64,000 nucleotides of DNA from Ficedula albicollis. Its lineage: Eukaryota; Chordata; Aves; Passeriformes; Muscicapidae. A program made the position numbers and the translations under genes. The stretch is taken from assembly GCF_000247815.1 (NCBI RefSeq), contig NC_021673.1:108395432-108459431 (forward strand). The letters run 5' to 3'. Positions 10,371 to 24,075 of this stretch are shown piece after piece (position 1 is the first letter of the stretch; every line of letters starts with the position of its first letter). Below the pieces are notes generated by a model. It did no database searches. It was not told where the DNA came from and was given only the letters and a program-made list of their open reading frames with translations.

Positions 10371-13300
10371 AAGTGGATTCACTTCAGTGTCCTGGCCTCA
10401 ATCCAAAATGAGCCATCTCTCACTCTTACTAATATCCCTAACAGATATAAATGTACAGACCACATTTCATTTTCCCATTTCAGAAGCAGAACATCTCACG
10501 GTTCTACAGGGAAATAGAATTATCCTGTTGGAAATAAAGATGAACTAAATTATCCAATAAGTGAATGCCAGTGCTGGAATCTTTGTAAGCACTCCTAGGT
10601 AATTCCTTAAAAAAAGAGAGATCCATTATGCCCTAACCTGCACTTTGTCACCAGTGTTGTTCCACTGTCAAGGTAAAGAACTGAGGAATGTCCACAGACT
10701 TGTTATGACATTAATCATATTAAGCAAGTTATGTGAACAACAACTGCAATTAATCTGTAGCAATCAAAGTCCTAGGAAGCATTTACATTTTGGACGACCA
10801 CAAAGTGGTATGTTTTACTTAGAAATAACAAAGGTTCTGTCAGTCTGTGAGACAGGAGCTATATACACCCTTCCTGAAAACTATCCCTATCTAGGGCAGA
10901 ATTTGTCTGCACCTCCAGTGAAGAGTCAGAGAGTTCAACAAGGAACTAAAACTTGACCCTGGTACATAGTGGTATAACCTCTTCAGACTCTAATGAAGTA
11001 TAAACAATCCAAACTTATCTCCTAGCATCCACTTCTCATATGGCTACCAGAAAAATGCCAAGCAAATAGTCAAGGTAAATAAATTTTAGGCTCCTTGTAC
11101 AGAACTATAATGCCTCCCAAACTGTTATTTCACCACTGGGAATACTGGTGGGCTGACACAAATCACTGATTGCAGACACATCTGCACTGAGGAAATAAGA
11201 TTTTTTTTCCCCACAGGGTTTCACATTTCTATATGAGAAGTCTGAATGGTGAAGTCAAGATTCCTGTCCTAACCTGAGGCTGCTTAGTTGCTCCAGAGAG
11301 CTCAGGTTTGTACTTAGGGCAAATGAGAAATTGATCCTATGCCACCCCACCCAGACTCTGGTGACAACTATATTCTCTCAGACTTTTAAAGCATTCAGGC
11401 CTTGGTCATAACATAAGAATATTTTGAATATAAACCATCATGACTGTACACAGCAAAATCAATGTCAGAATATTGGATCTCTAGCTTCCAGCCATAAAGG
11501 TGATCACCAAGTATGACTGAAAAGTTTCATTTATTCTACTTTGCAACACACTTTTCAGGGATAACATTATGAAAACCAACTTGTTCATGTACACTTTGCA
11601 GCATCAGATGAGATCCTTACAAACAGAAATGAGTAGTGTGCATATGGCTACACTTAGGCATGCATCTGTCCAAAGCATCTGTACAAGGAAAGAAACTTTC
11701 AGAACAGGAAGATTCATTAACTTCATTACTGGCATTTGATCTAGGAAGATGCTTCCCGTTGCTCCAGGATTTGGCAAATTCAGGAGCATAGTATATTGGA
11801 GTTTCATCTGCTGTGGCCCCCTGTCACCAAAGCTTAGTTCTTTTCTTTACTACACTAAATAATTTTGAATGCACAGAGCAGCAATATTCCAAAGACCATA
11901 ATAACTTGCTTGGCTCTCCACTGCTCAGTAAGCACACAGTGCTGTAGGCACTGATGTGGTGATTACAGCTGCCTTCAGCTGCAGGTCAGCCAGACCTGCT
12001 CAGTGGAGTCGCTGCTCTCTGGCTCCCCAGCTTCAAGGACACTACTAACAATCTTTTTCTCTGAGGTTGAGCTGGCCTATTGCCACTGTAAACACAAAAT
12101 CTCACTTACATGGTTGAAAGATTAAATATCTGATTAAAATTTCTGGCTGCTAATTTGTTGAACTTGGCCATAGGGAGCATATTCAATGCTACATGCTCAG
12201 GATTAGGGGGAGAAGAGAAAGGGGGATGTCATATTTCACAAAACTGCAAGCAAGTCACTTCTCAGCTGAAAATCAAGATGTAGGACATTATTTGGCCATG
12301 TCCAAAGCAAGAGGTGAACTGTGTTTGGTCAGGTTGTGCACCTCAGAGCAGCCTCTGCGGGAGCATGGCTCCATGTAACCAAACCATGGTGTGAATTCAC
12401 TGCAGCCACTTCTGAGATGCAGGTTTACATGGCTGTAAAAACTCACCAGAAGCAGAGTGTAGGGATAGTCTGTAGTTGAGGCTGAATTCAACATGGGATG
12501 TCAATGGGTTAGATCAAAAATTTTTCAGTCTCCATGAATAGCTTAAGGTACCACCTGAGCCCTGGTTCATGGCACTTGGGAAATCACACAGGGGTTTCTG
12601 GGGGTAGACATATCAGTCTCCCTACCCAGTTTCTTTAGGGTTTGTCTGTAGTAAAGAGACATGGACAACCCATTCCCTTGGTCAGAGTCTTGAAGGGGCT
12701 GGGATGTGCTCAGCTGGCAGCACATGCTCAGAAACGTCAGACAAGTCTACAGGTCACTATAAAATACAAGGAATGGCTTTGGGTTTTTCCTTACAGAGCC
12801 CATGCAACTCTGAACAAATTTATTGGTTTTTTTCAGACATATCAAGCAGCTCCATCCTAATTGCAAGTCTGACCCTTTCCAAATCTCTGGGAAAAAAATT
12901 GGAATCTTTTATAATGGGAAAAGTTAGGCAACGTTAGTACAGGAACTTTTGGTGCTCCTGTACTAAGTCTTTCTTGTTGTGGCTTAATTTGACGTGATGG
13001 TCTCAGCCTCAAGCCTCATATTATTTCCTTGGAGTCATTCTAACAGGACAGGAGCCTCAACCAAGGGTGTTTCCCCACAGATGTTATAATTCACATAATA
13101 AGTATCAGAAAAAAACCCACAATCTACTGCAAGGACTGCAAATCCCCCATCACTTCTGCAGCCAAAATTGACTGATATGGATATGTTTAGACAATTACAG
13201 ATTATACAAAAGCCTTGAGTTTGTCCTGACAGTTCTGGTCATGTTTTGCCCATACACCTGTGGAGACCTAGCACAGCATATGACTCCCCAAGCAAGACTT

Positions 13301-16300
13301 TCCAGCATTATTTTTAGCATATTTTTAGCAGTTGTGTTCCTTTTGGACTCTCTTTTCACTGCAGCCTTTGTAGAGATTTAACACTGCTACAATTACTCAT
13401 ACCAACTGCACTGCCTCTTGCTCTGTGCAGACGTGATTGGGCTGTGTTTTTCCAAATGTGTGCAAATCCCTGGCATGTGTTTTGTCTCTTCAGATTCAGT
13501 ACAGTGAAGATAGATCCTGAACAATCTTAGCTCAGGCTGGGCAATGACCAATTTGTCTTAATTGAGAAGTGAAAGCTCATGGCATTGCTTCTGTTCCCAG
13601 CATCAGGTTTCATTCAACAAAGTCAATGAGACACATCCATGTACTTAGAGTTAGTATGTTTTTGAATTGGGGTCTGGTTGTTCTTCAGAGCAAATATTGA
13701 CATTTCTCCCCACTGGCTTTCCTTAGCACATTTGTGCCAATAAATGTCACTGCTCAAATGGTAAACAAATACACAAAGGTGCAAATACAGCCAAAGCAAA
13801 TTAATTCAAGCAGATACCCCCAGGCAATGTTTTGCTCTGCCACCAGATGGCTGCAGGCAGTGGCTAGGAGGGAATGCTCTGTGCAAGTTAATGGCAAGAA
13901 AATTCTAAATGCTGAGGGGCCAGGAGCACTGGGAAGCTCTTCACAGCCACTCCACCACTGGCAAGACATGAGACTTGACCTTTACAGGGTTGAAGCACAG
14001 AAAAGCTCAAATAAAATGAAAAACACTGGGGACAGCTGTGGAGGCAACCAGCAAATCCTTTAGGTATACCACCCACGATTAAATCTCTCCTGCAAATGGG
14101 AAAATCCCACAAGGGAAAATCCCAAGAGGCATGTTTGGGGGGCTGAGCTTCTCTTGCTGCTGCTGCTGCCTAAAATTAATTACCAAGGTATAGCCATGAA
14201 ATTCTTGTAACCTGTAAAGGCTTTTACAGTGGTAACCCAACAGGTAGTTTCCATTGTGTTCATCTTACAAAACTGAAAGTCTCAGTTTTGCTATGAGGGT
14301 CCCAGCAAAGCATCCTACTGCTCAGGTGAATATTCGTCAGAAAATCTTGGAGGCTCCCATTCAGAAAAGACTTTTTGTTTTTTTTTTCATTGGCCTACAT
14401 TCCTTCATAGTATTGTCATGCCCTGTTATATTTATCCCAGCAGTTGCTATACCCCAGAGTGGCTGGACAAGCCTGGTCTTCTATCACTCCCAGAGATGAA
14501 AAAGATGCTGGACTGTGCTGCTTGGAGCTCTCTGCACAAGGAAGGGGAAACCCGAAGTGCAGAGGGAAAGCAGAGCAGCAGACTCAGCATCACACTTCTG
14601 AGCAAAATATGCAACTTGATAGCCCAAAAATGTCATTGGCTGGAAGGCAGCCATTTACTTTTAAGAGCATTTAAAGTATGTTAACTACAGACCTAAAGAA
14701 TACATTGTAAACACAACATAATAACTCCTCTAACAGAGGAGAGAGGTTTTGTATTTACCTACCAGAGACATTTGATTATCAAGCAAAATTGCCTTATGAA
14801 AAGAAAAGCACTCCATCACCTTGCAGCCTCAAGTGCCAGCATACCACATATAACTTTTATGTGGTGTGTACCTGTTTAGGGGTCACTCAAAAGGTAACTG
14901 TTTCAAAAACTGCATTCATATAAATGTATATTTTAATGCCTTTTGTGTGAAATGCTGAAGTTGAGTCTTGAATGCCTGTGCTCGTGAAAGATCATGTAGT
15001 ATTTTTAGCAAGATTAAAAGGGGTAATCCTGGTCAAATTCCACTTTGAATACTTACACTTGGCCTACTTTAATTCTCCTGCAGTTTCCACTGTACATTGT
15101 GTTCTCCTTGGCTTTTTCTCTAATGTGTCAGCACTACCCAGATATGACTGCATTTCAGCAGCACACTCAGCTGTGGGGCTCTCCCCCCTGCGCAGGTCTG
15201 CACTGCTCCTTTTCCCTCTTCTGACACAATTGTTGCATCCTTGTGGGCTGTTTCACTGGGACCTGAACAAAACAGGCTTAGCCAGGCTTGATGTGCAACA
15301 AGGGAGGACATTTCACCTTTATTTTTTTTTTCAGTGTTAAGATACCCAGGGAAAAAGTGCTATGCAAGTAGGAAGGATCATCGCTGTTAATATCAACAGC
15401 AATATTTATATCTCTATCTATATTCCTTTTCACTTAGCATTTTTGGTGATAAAAGGCTCCTAATTAAAAATATAAACAGGTCTTTCACTTTTTGTTTTAT
15501 ACTTATCTTCCACATGTGCTTGTAATAATCTGCCTTCTTGCCAACACCATCTTGTAAATGAGATCCATATCTCAAGGGTTTATCCTGGTTAAATAAACTG
15601 AATTCAATAAAACCCATCTTCAGATATTCCACATGTGAGAGTTATTACTACACTAACATGCTACTGTTGCTTCTGTTACCTAGTGTTACAGATGCATTAA
15701 CTTCTCCCCTTTGCTTGAGTTATGCTCCACTGTATATCTAAGATAAGAAAATGGAGTGCCTGGAGTCTGTTCAGTGTTATCGTATAACAAACAGTGACTT
15801 TTTTATTGAAGGAGCTCCACGAGCGATGCACGTTTTATTGAAACTAATTCAGAGGGGAAAAAAATATTTAAAGATAAATGTTGAACTAAAACCAAAGTAA
15901 GTAATGATGTTATTTGCCCCCTTTCTCTCCCCTTCCCTCCTCTTTGCCTCCAGCTCATAAGCTTTCTGATAGTGTCATGCAGGGCTGCACAGCATTTCTT
16001 TGCAGGCAAAGCTCAAAGGTTACAGTGCAATCTTATAGCTTCTCCCACTAAAGTTAGCATCAGCATTTCCTGCCCCCTGAAATTCATTCATTTATCAGCC
16101 TACTTTCTCTGTGAGCACCTCTGTGAAGCCTGCAAACTGGAGCTCAGCACAAACCTCAGAGCAAAACAAACAGTCGTATTTGAGCTCCATTGTGCTGCCT
16201 TTTTTTTTTCTTTTCTTCCCTTTTTTTCTGCCCTTTTTTATTTTTCCTTTTTTTTCTGGATAACTTGTTGTAGCTGCCTAGCTTGAGCTTCCTGCCTAGT

Positions 16301-16930
16301 TACTTCAAAATGATCTGATCTGCTGTGGGACACCGAGCCCTCAGTGTGTTTTCCTGCAGCATTTCTTTCTCAAAAGCACCCCAGGCCATCCACTAATCCA
16401 AGCAGTTATATATTAAAAAGGTCACTGCATTCCCTCCAGAATCCTTCTGTCGTTGTTTAGAAAAGAGTCCAGTGGACAACTGGGTGTTTTTCCAAAATTA
16501 GGGTACAGACCCCTCTTAGAGCGGGATCCTAGAAGAAGAGCACAAGTAAGAGATAAGATACAGTCACTCTTCCTGGTTTCCTGTGGCCAAGCCTCCCTTC
16601 ATGTCCTTTACTATTTGTTTTTTTAATCTCTTTTTTCCTGTTGCCTTCCCAGCAAGGATTCTGCTGTGTTTCATCACAACCATCAGATGGAAATCTTCAG
16701 TTGAGTTTGCAGGGACAGACTAAATGCCCAACCCTGAGACACACAGGGAGAGCTTGATGTTCAGAGTGATTCCAAAGGGTGAGTTAGAGCACAGAACCAA
16801 AGCTCTCCCCAGATGGCCACAAGGCGAGACTTGGCCCATCAGAAAAATAATTAGAATGGCATTGCAAATAGCGAGGCTTCTTTTGCAACATTTATAGCAA
16901 GTGGAGGCCTCTCAGGAAAGATTTCCAGGA
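10371..16930. other. long non-coding stretch
   Basis: About 6.5 kb with no gene or interspersed repeat that I recognise. Frames of 60-122 codons are present on both strands without family resemblance. Small inverted repeats (for example CTCCTCT-AAC-AGAGGAG near 14722 and ACCACATA/TATGTGGT near 14845) are within chance expectation. A T-rich run lies at 16200-16260. The part near 15800-16200 has scattered CpG in AT-rich DNA and could be a conserved non-coding element, which I cannot test. Confidence 0.45.
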
Positions 16931-17080
16931 GCAGAGCCAAATTCAGAAATAAAAGCCAACAAAAGGAAGATTTACACCTCCCTCGAGAAGACAGCCAATG
17001 AGAGAGCAGAGCCAAATTCAGAAATAAAAGCCAACAAAAGGAAGATTTACACCTCCCTCGAGAAGATAGCCAATAAGGTT
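16931..17080. repeat. two-copy tandem duplication, 75-bp unit
   Basis: A unit beginning GCAGAGCCAAATTC at 16931 repeats at 17006, with two transitions between copies. The period is a multiple of three, so open frames run through it on both strands (16901-17158 + and 16851-17084 -) and show an internal 25-residue repeat. That is a by-product of the period and gives no evidence of a protein. Confidence 0.94.
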
Positions 17081-17910
17081 TCAAGGTGGATTTTGAGACT
17101 TTGGCTGCTGAACTACATTTCTCAGATTTTTCTCTTTGATTTTAATGAGGTGAACTAATGTGTTTGTTTGCTTAAAGGAATAATAATAATAACAACACAC
17201 AGAAACAAATACCAAAGGACCATCTTTTCTGAGCATCAAGGCCCACTTTCAGCACTTCATCTCCAGCTCCACTTTCTTTTTGGTTTCTATTTGCCAAAGC
17301 ACATCCTCGTGATGGGGTCAGGGACACTGTGCTAGGAATAGTTTAAACAGCATAGAATAAAGTCTTTTTCACAGAATATTAACAATGCTTGCTTCTGGTA
17401 GGGGAATAAAAAGGAAAAGAACAAGAGAAACTAGAACTACTGCAACAATAAAGTCCATAAATTATACCTGAGACCCAGATGAACATACTATGAAGAAACA
17501 AAACTCTTGCCATGCTCTCCTATTCTAGTTCTCATAGAGGGTTTTTCTTTCCTTGAGCCGTTTCTTGCCTTTCTCTCCAAGAGATCTCCTCTTTGTCCTT
17601 TCTGCACCCTCAGCTACCTTTGCTTGTTGGCTTGGGGTGCCTTATTTCATTCACTGATCACAGGAGGAAGTGGAAGATTCAATGAATGAGTGAATAAGTC
17701 TGTTAATCAGGTAATCACCTTTTTTCCTTGTAGGATTCCTCCTTATCTTAAGTAAATACTAAATCCAATGTCAGGAAAAAAAGGTGTCACACCTCTGAAA
17801 TATAACAAAAAGGGTATGACAATGTCTTTTTTCTTGAGACTTCATCTATTAAACATGAAATTACCTCAGGCCTCTATTTCTTGCATTTGTAGCCCTGGTA
17901 AATAAATATT
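17081..17910. other. non-coding stretch
   Basis: No gene recognised. It contains a short (AAT)n/(AAC)n tract near 17179-17197. Confidence 0.45.
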
Positions 17911-18076
17911 ACATGATCAGAAAATGTTAACTAGTGTCTCTGTAAACAGAAAAGGCTTCCAACATATAGGCCTTAAGTGATATTGCTTTGAAGACATGAT
18001 CAGAAAATGTTAACTAGTGTCTCTGCAAACAGAAAAGGCTTCCTACATATAGGCCTTAAGTGATATTGCTTTGAAA
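17911..18076. repeat. two-copy tandem duplication, 83-bp unit, abutting the gap
   Basis: A unit beginning ACATGATCAGAAAATG at 17911 repeats at 17994, with two internal substitutions and a final G/A difference. The second copy ends exactly where the run of N begins. Either more copies lie in the gap, or the second copy is a redundant contig end. Confidence 0.94.
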
Positions 18077-18472
18077 NNNNNNNNNNNNNNNNNNNNNNNN
18101 NNNNNNNNNNNNNNNNNNNNNNNNNNNNNNNNNNNNNNNNNNNNNNNNNNNNNNNNNNNNNNNNNNNNNNNNNNNNNNNNNNNNNNNNNNNNNNNNNNNN
18201 NNNNNNNNNNNNNNNNNNNNNNNNNNNNNNNNNNNNNNNNNNNNNNNNNNNNNNNNNNNNNNNNNNNNNNNNNNNNNNNNNNNNNNNNNNNNNNNNNNNN
18301 NNNNNNNNNNNNNNNNNNNNNNNNNNNNNNNNNNNNNNNNNNNNNNNNNNNNNNNNNNNNNNNNNNNNNNNNNNNNNNNNNNNNNNNNNNNNNNNNNNNN
18401 NNNNNNNNNNNNNNNNNNNNNNNNNNNNNNNNNNNNNNNNNNNNNNNNNNNNNNNNNNNNNNNNNNNNNNNN
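18077..18472. other. assembly gap (396 N)
   Basis: 396 consecutive undetermined bases. The unusual, non-rounded length suggests an estimated gap size. The translated X-containing frames that cross it are meaningless. Confidence 0.99.
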
Positions 18473-18799
18473 ATTGTTTCAAGCCATATCTGTCTGGCAA
18501 AGCTTAGAAGTCTTAAAGTGGAAATGTTACACTGGGAATTTTTATCCAGGCTCAACAATCTGTTGTTAGAGGAGGAGCTGAGACTTGAGTGTCCTTCCTG
18601 CACTATGCCACAGTTATCCTCTGAGGTTCTGAGTTTCTAGAGTTACTGGATTTCAGAATAACAGGGTTTCAGACCAATTATGAGGATGAAGAAAGAAAAT
18701 TATCAGAAGACATTGTACTGAAAAACACCCTTTTTTGTTCAAAGTACTTGATAGATTGGTTGGATGTGAGGTCTCAGTCTGGGAGGAGCAATGATGAAT

Positions 18800-18977
18800 C
18801 TGTCTCTGTTTCCCTTACCCTGCAGCCAAGGCCTGCTTAGGCTCTGGCTCCAGGTCTCCTGTGGAGGTTTCTTTTCCAAGCTGAAAGTCTGTCTCTGTTT
18901 CCCTTGCCCTGTAGCCAAGGCCTGCTTAGGCTCTGGCTCCAGGTCTCCTGTGGAGGTTTCTTTTCCAAGCTGAAAAG
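18800..18977. repeat. two-copy tandem duplication, 89-bp unit
   Basis: A unit beginning CTGTCTCTGTTTCCCTT at 18800 repeats at 18889. The copies differ by two transitions (TTACC/TTGCC and CTGCAG/CTGTAG). It lies only about 330 bp from the assembly gap. Frames over it show a repeated peptide for the same reason. Confidence 0.94.
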
Positions 18978-19274
18978 CCTGGCTCACACACTCATGGCAT
19001 GTGTGGAAACCTCTTCCACTCCTTCAGCTGCCTTCTCCACCCTTGCTGGGACCTGCTTCTCTTTTGCTGCAGAGGTGGGGGGAGGATTCAGACCTGCATG
19101 CTGCTCCATGCTCATGGAAACCATGGCTCTATCCAGTGGTGGCACCATGATAGTCACTGTTTAGTTCTGCATACTTTTTCCATATGGATGCTCCATAACA
19201 TCCAATTCACTCTTTTGAGTGCTAGTGAGCACAGGGCTGACTTTTTCATGCAGCTATTGTAGCACCAAGGTGTT

Positions 19275-20215
19275 GTTCACAAGTCCTTGGCATTTTGCAT
19301 TCAATTTCCAGATAATTTTCTACCATGTGCATCACCTGATATTTATTTACATGGAGCTTCATCTACCATTTGGCCACATAGTCTTGTAAAACCCTCTGCA
19401 ACTGTTCACAGCCAGCCATCATCTTGCTATCCTGAATAATCTGAAAATGTCCCCAGTGTTATCTCCCTGCTAAACTCTTTTAAAGATCCCATATAAATAT
19501 TTTGATCAAGGGTTTTATCACAGATCTTCTGGAACGCCACTGATAACAACCTGCTATGAAAATAGACTGTGTTTTCTACTCTTTTCTTTCTCTCTTCCAA
19601 AAAATTATTTATGCATACAGGGATCTTCTATGCCATGTTTTTTCAGTTTCTCTAGGACTGACTTCTGTGGTCTTGCAGAAGATTTTTAAGAATTCAATAG
19701 ATTGAATCAATGGAATATCCCTACATGCTTGCTGAGTCCTTCAGAGAAACAACATTTCATAAACAAGATTTTAATAGAATTTCAACAATAGACCTCCTCT
19801 TACAAATATCATGTTGGCTTTTGACCAGTACAGCATATTTACACATATTATAAATTAATGGCCCTCATTATTGTTTCTACTACCTTGCCCAAGCATACAT
19901 GTCAGGATCACTGGCCTGTAGTTCCCCTGAAATTCCCTTGAACAAAGTTCTTTCCTAGGTAGCACAATTAAAAATTTCCTGTTAGTTTGCCAGCTACCAT
20001 CTTCAGCTACCAGGCTAGCTTTCAGTGTGCATTTAAACGCTGCAGTTGAGCTATTTGGTGCTTGGATTCCTGCACAGCCATTGGGTAAATACCATCTGTT
20101 CCTGACGACTTGGCATTGTTCACTGTGCATATGGAGCCCATAGCCTCTTCCACCAGCACTTCACTTACAGACAGGTCCTCTGGTGAGTCCCTCGTAAATT
20201 AAGATCACATTGTGG
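19275..20215 (-). mobile_element. old CR1 LINE fragment
   Basis: Antisense CR1 sequence of about 0.9 kb. Reading the minus strand, the part near 19900-19930 encodes NYRPVILTCMLGQ, matching the CR1 reverse transcriptase block NYRPVSLTSVPGK. Upstream, near 20095, the complement of ACCATCTGTTCCTGACGAC gives a DG-I-P block like CR1 SSGTDGIHP. Downstream, near 19360-19390, the minus strand matches the CR1 segment encoding the W-MKFN region (AAATGG-AGATGAA). Frameshifts, stops and indels show an ancient, inactive copy. Ends are approximate. Confidence 0.8.
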
Positions 20216-21956
20216 GAACCTCCCCAGATCTTTCCACACGCTCTTTTTCAAGATGAAGTCTTGCATTCCTGATCTTAAATAATATAATACACTTGCACAA
20301 CACTTTCAGTAACAAAGGCTACTAAATTTTGTTTAAAAGTTTGCAAAACCATCATTTCCATTGTGGCTGAAAAGAAGAAGGGGTGTGAAAATAATTTCCA
20401 AAGTCATCTACCTACCAAAACAGCTTCTGCTACAGTGAATCTTGATAGGAAAAAAATTGGCATATATAGTGATTTTGTCTTAAATGTATGTCATGGACCA
20501 AATTCTGCCTGTGGGATCAGTCAGCCTAGCACACAAGGTTTTGAAACTCATAAAATCATTGTGATTTAAATGCTAATATAAGTTTACTTATGTGCTTTTA
20601 TTTGCTCAATGTATACCCCTCCATGGATCCGGACTGTGACAACAACTAAACTGGTGCTCTTCCATTAAAATGTCAAGAAAACCCCTCCCTCAAAGAAAAA
20701 ATAAAAATAAAAAATAGGATTGTCAGCTTTACCAAGTAAGTGTAGAAATGATCTTGTTTGGAGCAGACAGAAGGGAAGAGGGCAGTAAGTGTCAGACAAC
20801 TCATGGTCACTTACGCAGAAGTTTCTGAATTGCTCATGGCAAGACAGCGTGCAAAGAGTGTGAATCATAAAAAAGATCTAACACAGTTTTAAGCACAAAA
20901 CCCTTGAAATATTTTTCATTGTTAAAACACATGAAGTCACAGAAGACAAGAGGATGCCTGCTAAGGAAGCAAGACATTTATACCAAAATTACACCACGCT
21001 CACTTCAGGAGGCAAATTGATTGTGAACAGTTTCTTCTTTTGAGGAATGTTTTGTACTGAGGGGTTCATGAGCTTTTGTGTACATGCTGTAAGATTTGTG
21101 CACAAAGAAATGGTGAAAATGAGATGATGTGATTTCTCAAGATTCACTCAGAGCTAAAATCACATAACTTTGTAGGACAAAAGCTTCTGTGTGTTGCCAA
21201 CACCAAATGCTGCCAATCGTATTGCTTTTTTTCAAGAAATATAAAAGTTAAATCTTTGATAAAGAGAACAGATTTTAGTTTGCGGCAAATGACTCTCCAC
21301 CATTGTAATGCCAAATGTTTCAAATAGCTGCTGCTCACCAAACAGTTAGGGGAAATAATCTGTCGTCTGCTGGACTGCTTTCAATGAGGCACCGAGACTG
21401 CATTAAAATATCCCATACAAGCAGAAAACATGCTATGATCACAAAGGTCCCTGGCTTCATATCACTGTTTGCACTGATAATGCCTGTGATAACTCTGTGA
21501 GATACTTCTCTAGCTATCAAGTAATGAAAAATGAAAAGGATTATCGACTAGCAGAGAGCTGGTGAGCTTATGTGATGCAAAATACAGTAATGTATCGTTT
21601 AGATAAGTTACTATTTGGTCTGGAAAATTGTGAAACATAGTATTTCAACACTTTTCCTCTCCTGCCAAAAGAACTTCAGAATCACAGAAGACAGTTTATT
21701 TCGAACATATGGAAAAGATGAGGAATGTTCTCCCAGAGATAACCATCTTTATAACCTGCAGTTGAAAGGATCTTCTTTTCCAGCCATTGGACAGTGCTTT
21801 TGTATATTAGGTGAGCATTTCCCACTTGCACCTTTAAATATTTGGAGGGAGTGGAGAGATATTTAAGTGACTGAATACATCTTCTATGTCTCAGGCAAAA
21901 CAGCCCTAATGCTTTTATGATAGACTTAAAACAGGAGCAATCTGATTTTGAAAGTG
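20216..21956. other. non-coding stretch
   Basis: No gene recognised. The part near 21170-21560 is AT-rich with isolated CpGs, a TCTTTGAT sequence (TCF/LEF-like) and several TAAT-like motifs, so a conserved element is possible but unproven. Confidence 0.4.
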
Positions 21957-22399
21957 TTAAAGTTTATGGCATAGAAGTACAGGGCAAACTGCAACAACTG
22001 ATGGCAAATTACTTGTTCATAAATATAACCTTCATCTGATATCATAACAAAGGAGGAAAGATGGAAAAGGATTTAATTCACGGTAATACTTCAGCTTTAA
22101 AATGTCTGACTTTACCCTCCACCTTCAAGAAATTACTCTATCTTGATATAAACTTGATTCTTTGGAAATGGTGCTTATTTTTCAGGAAATGGCAGGCATT
22201 AAAGTTTATGGCATAGAAGTACAGGGCAAACTGCAACAACTGATGGCAAATTACTTGTTCATAAATATAACCTTCATCTGATATCATAACAAAGGAGGAA
22301 AGATGGAAAAGGATTTAATTCACCTTCAAGAAATTGCTCTATCTTGATATAAACTTGATTCTTTGGAAATGGTGCTTATTTTTCAGGAAATGGCAGGCA
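21957..22399. repeat. 242-bp tandem duplication with a 41-bp deletion in copy 2
   Basis: A unit starting TTAAAGTTTATGGCATAG at 21957 is repeated from 22199. Copy 2 lacks 22081-22121 of copy 1, a 41-bp loss with CA microhomology at the joint, and has at least one A/G substitution (AATTACTC/AATTGCTC). It is about 201 bp long. The sequence itself is AT-rich and non-coding. The indel argues for an event with some age, or for two alleles placed in series. Confidence 0.93.
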
Positions 22400-24075
22400 T
22401 TCACAAAGGGGTAATACTCGACAAGAGGCTGGCCACTGACTATTTTTATGAGAAATAGTTTTTACTGAGACATTCACAAGTATGTCTGCACATTATCTAG
22501 AGAGTTGAGGATAAAGAAAAGGCAAAATATTAAAGTTTTCCTTACTACTACTGAGTTTCTTAAAATTTACAGTTTATTATACTATTCCCACCTCAAATTC
22601 AACAGTGACAAGAAATTTTTTCTCTGTCAACAGACTAGGAGAGAGCCTGTTGAGTATGTGCTTTTAGCCAAAATTTGAGGTTTAAATTAATTACAGTGGT
22701 ATAGATAAATACTTTTTATGATTGGTTTAGATTTTTAACTAATACTAAGCTATATGGAACATTTTTAAAAATATTTAACAGCATTTTAAATAATACGGTG
22801 GTATTATGGTGTTATGATGACCATGATGAATCGTGTGGGGTGCGCTACCCCAGTGCTATTTGTCTCAGCTATAAATACAGGTAGAGCTACCTGGAGTTCC
22901 ATGGAGACTGCAAAAAACATCCTGCAAAGGTGGACAAAGGCAGTTTTTCCACCTGGAGGTCAATGGCACTGCAAGCTGACTGCGAGCAATACCCAACTGA
23001 GGTGCTGTAAAACTTGGCTGGCGACATTTGTGTGAGCTGGTGCCAGAAGCACACCTGGCACCAAGGTGCTCTGTGAAAGTGTCCCCAGGGGCTGTGCCCA
23101 CACAGCACAATGGCTCTAATGTCTTTCCAGTGAAATGTCCTGGTTGGACACACCAGGTGTGAGGAGCAGGGCATTCATCCACAAAGCATCCAGTGGGGTT
23201 AGCAAAGCAAGGATCCCTGTTCTCCATCGTGCCCAGTCTGAACGTCTGTAAGGTCTGGTCATGCACTGCCCCATGCCACACTATTTCAGTTCCTTTTTGT
23301 TCACAAAGAGCTGCAGACCCCTACAGTGCTATGGAAATAAAATGCATTTTAACTTGCCAAGGACAAATTAAGTGTTTTAATTTCGCACTCTAACATAAGA
23401 TAAGAAAATAAACACGAGCTGCAGGGGAGTTCAGTAAACTTGCTCATGAACTGGAGGGGTGGAGTGGAGGAGGGGCAGCAGTATGTGAAAAACTTCCATT
23501 CAGTGGGAATTGGAGAGAAAAGCAAATAAAAAGTTATACTGCACATGAAAAATCTTGGAAACAATTCTGAAAATACCCAGGTATTGCTGTTAAAACTAGG
23601 AATATGTCCTGACACATAAAATCATATTTTTTTCATAAAGCTCCAGTTATCAAACTACAATAGTGCTGAATCTTACTTGCTCCCCTAGCAATTTTTCTAT
23701 ATTAAGCCTAGTACTGAGAAGAAATTTGGTTGACAATGCCATGGCAGTGATAGATTTTAGAACAAATTGCAGATTTTTATGCTCTTACAGGGATCGTGAT
23801 GCAAGAGCACAGGCTGGGTCACAACATATTAGAAAGACATTTATTGCATTGGCAACTTTTCCCTTTTCTTTTGGCAATTCACAAGAGCTATGGAACTCTT
23901 CAAGGGAAACAAGTTTTTCTTTTCAATCTTGATTCTTCTCAATATTTCAAGAACTCAGAATCATCTGGGGAGCTCTTCAGCAACCATATCTGTAACACCC
24001 ACTCATCTGGCTCATGGGACCATGAACTGCATCTCCAAGAAGTGAGCAAGCCAGATCTGAGGGAGAAGGATACTT
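22400..24075. other. non-coding stretch
   Basis: No recognised gene. Frames at 22865-23281 (-, 138 codons) and 23796-24188 (+, 130 codons; its end runs into the CR1) match nothing I know. An AGGTAG-AG-CTACCT palindrome lies near 22881. Confidence 0.45.

Noticed and set aside
18000..18640. Three long frames across 18077-18472
   Set aside because: They consist mostly of undetermined residues from the run of N.
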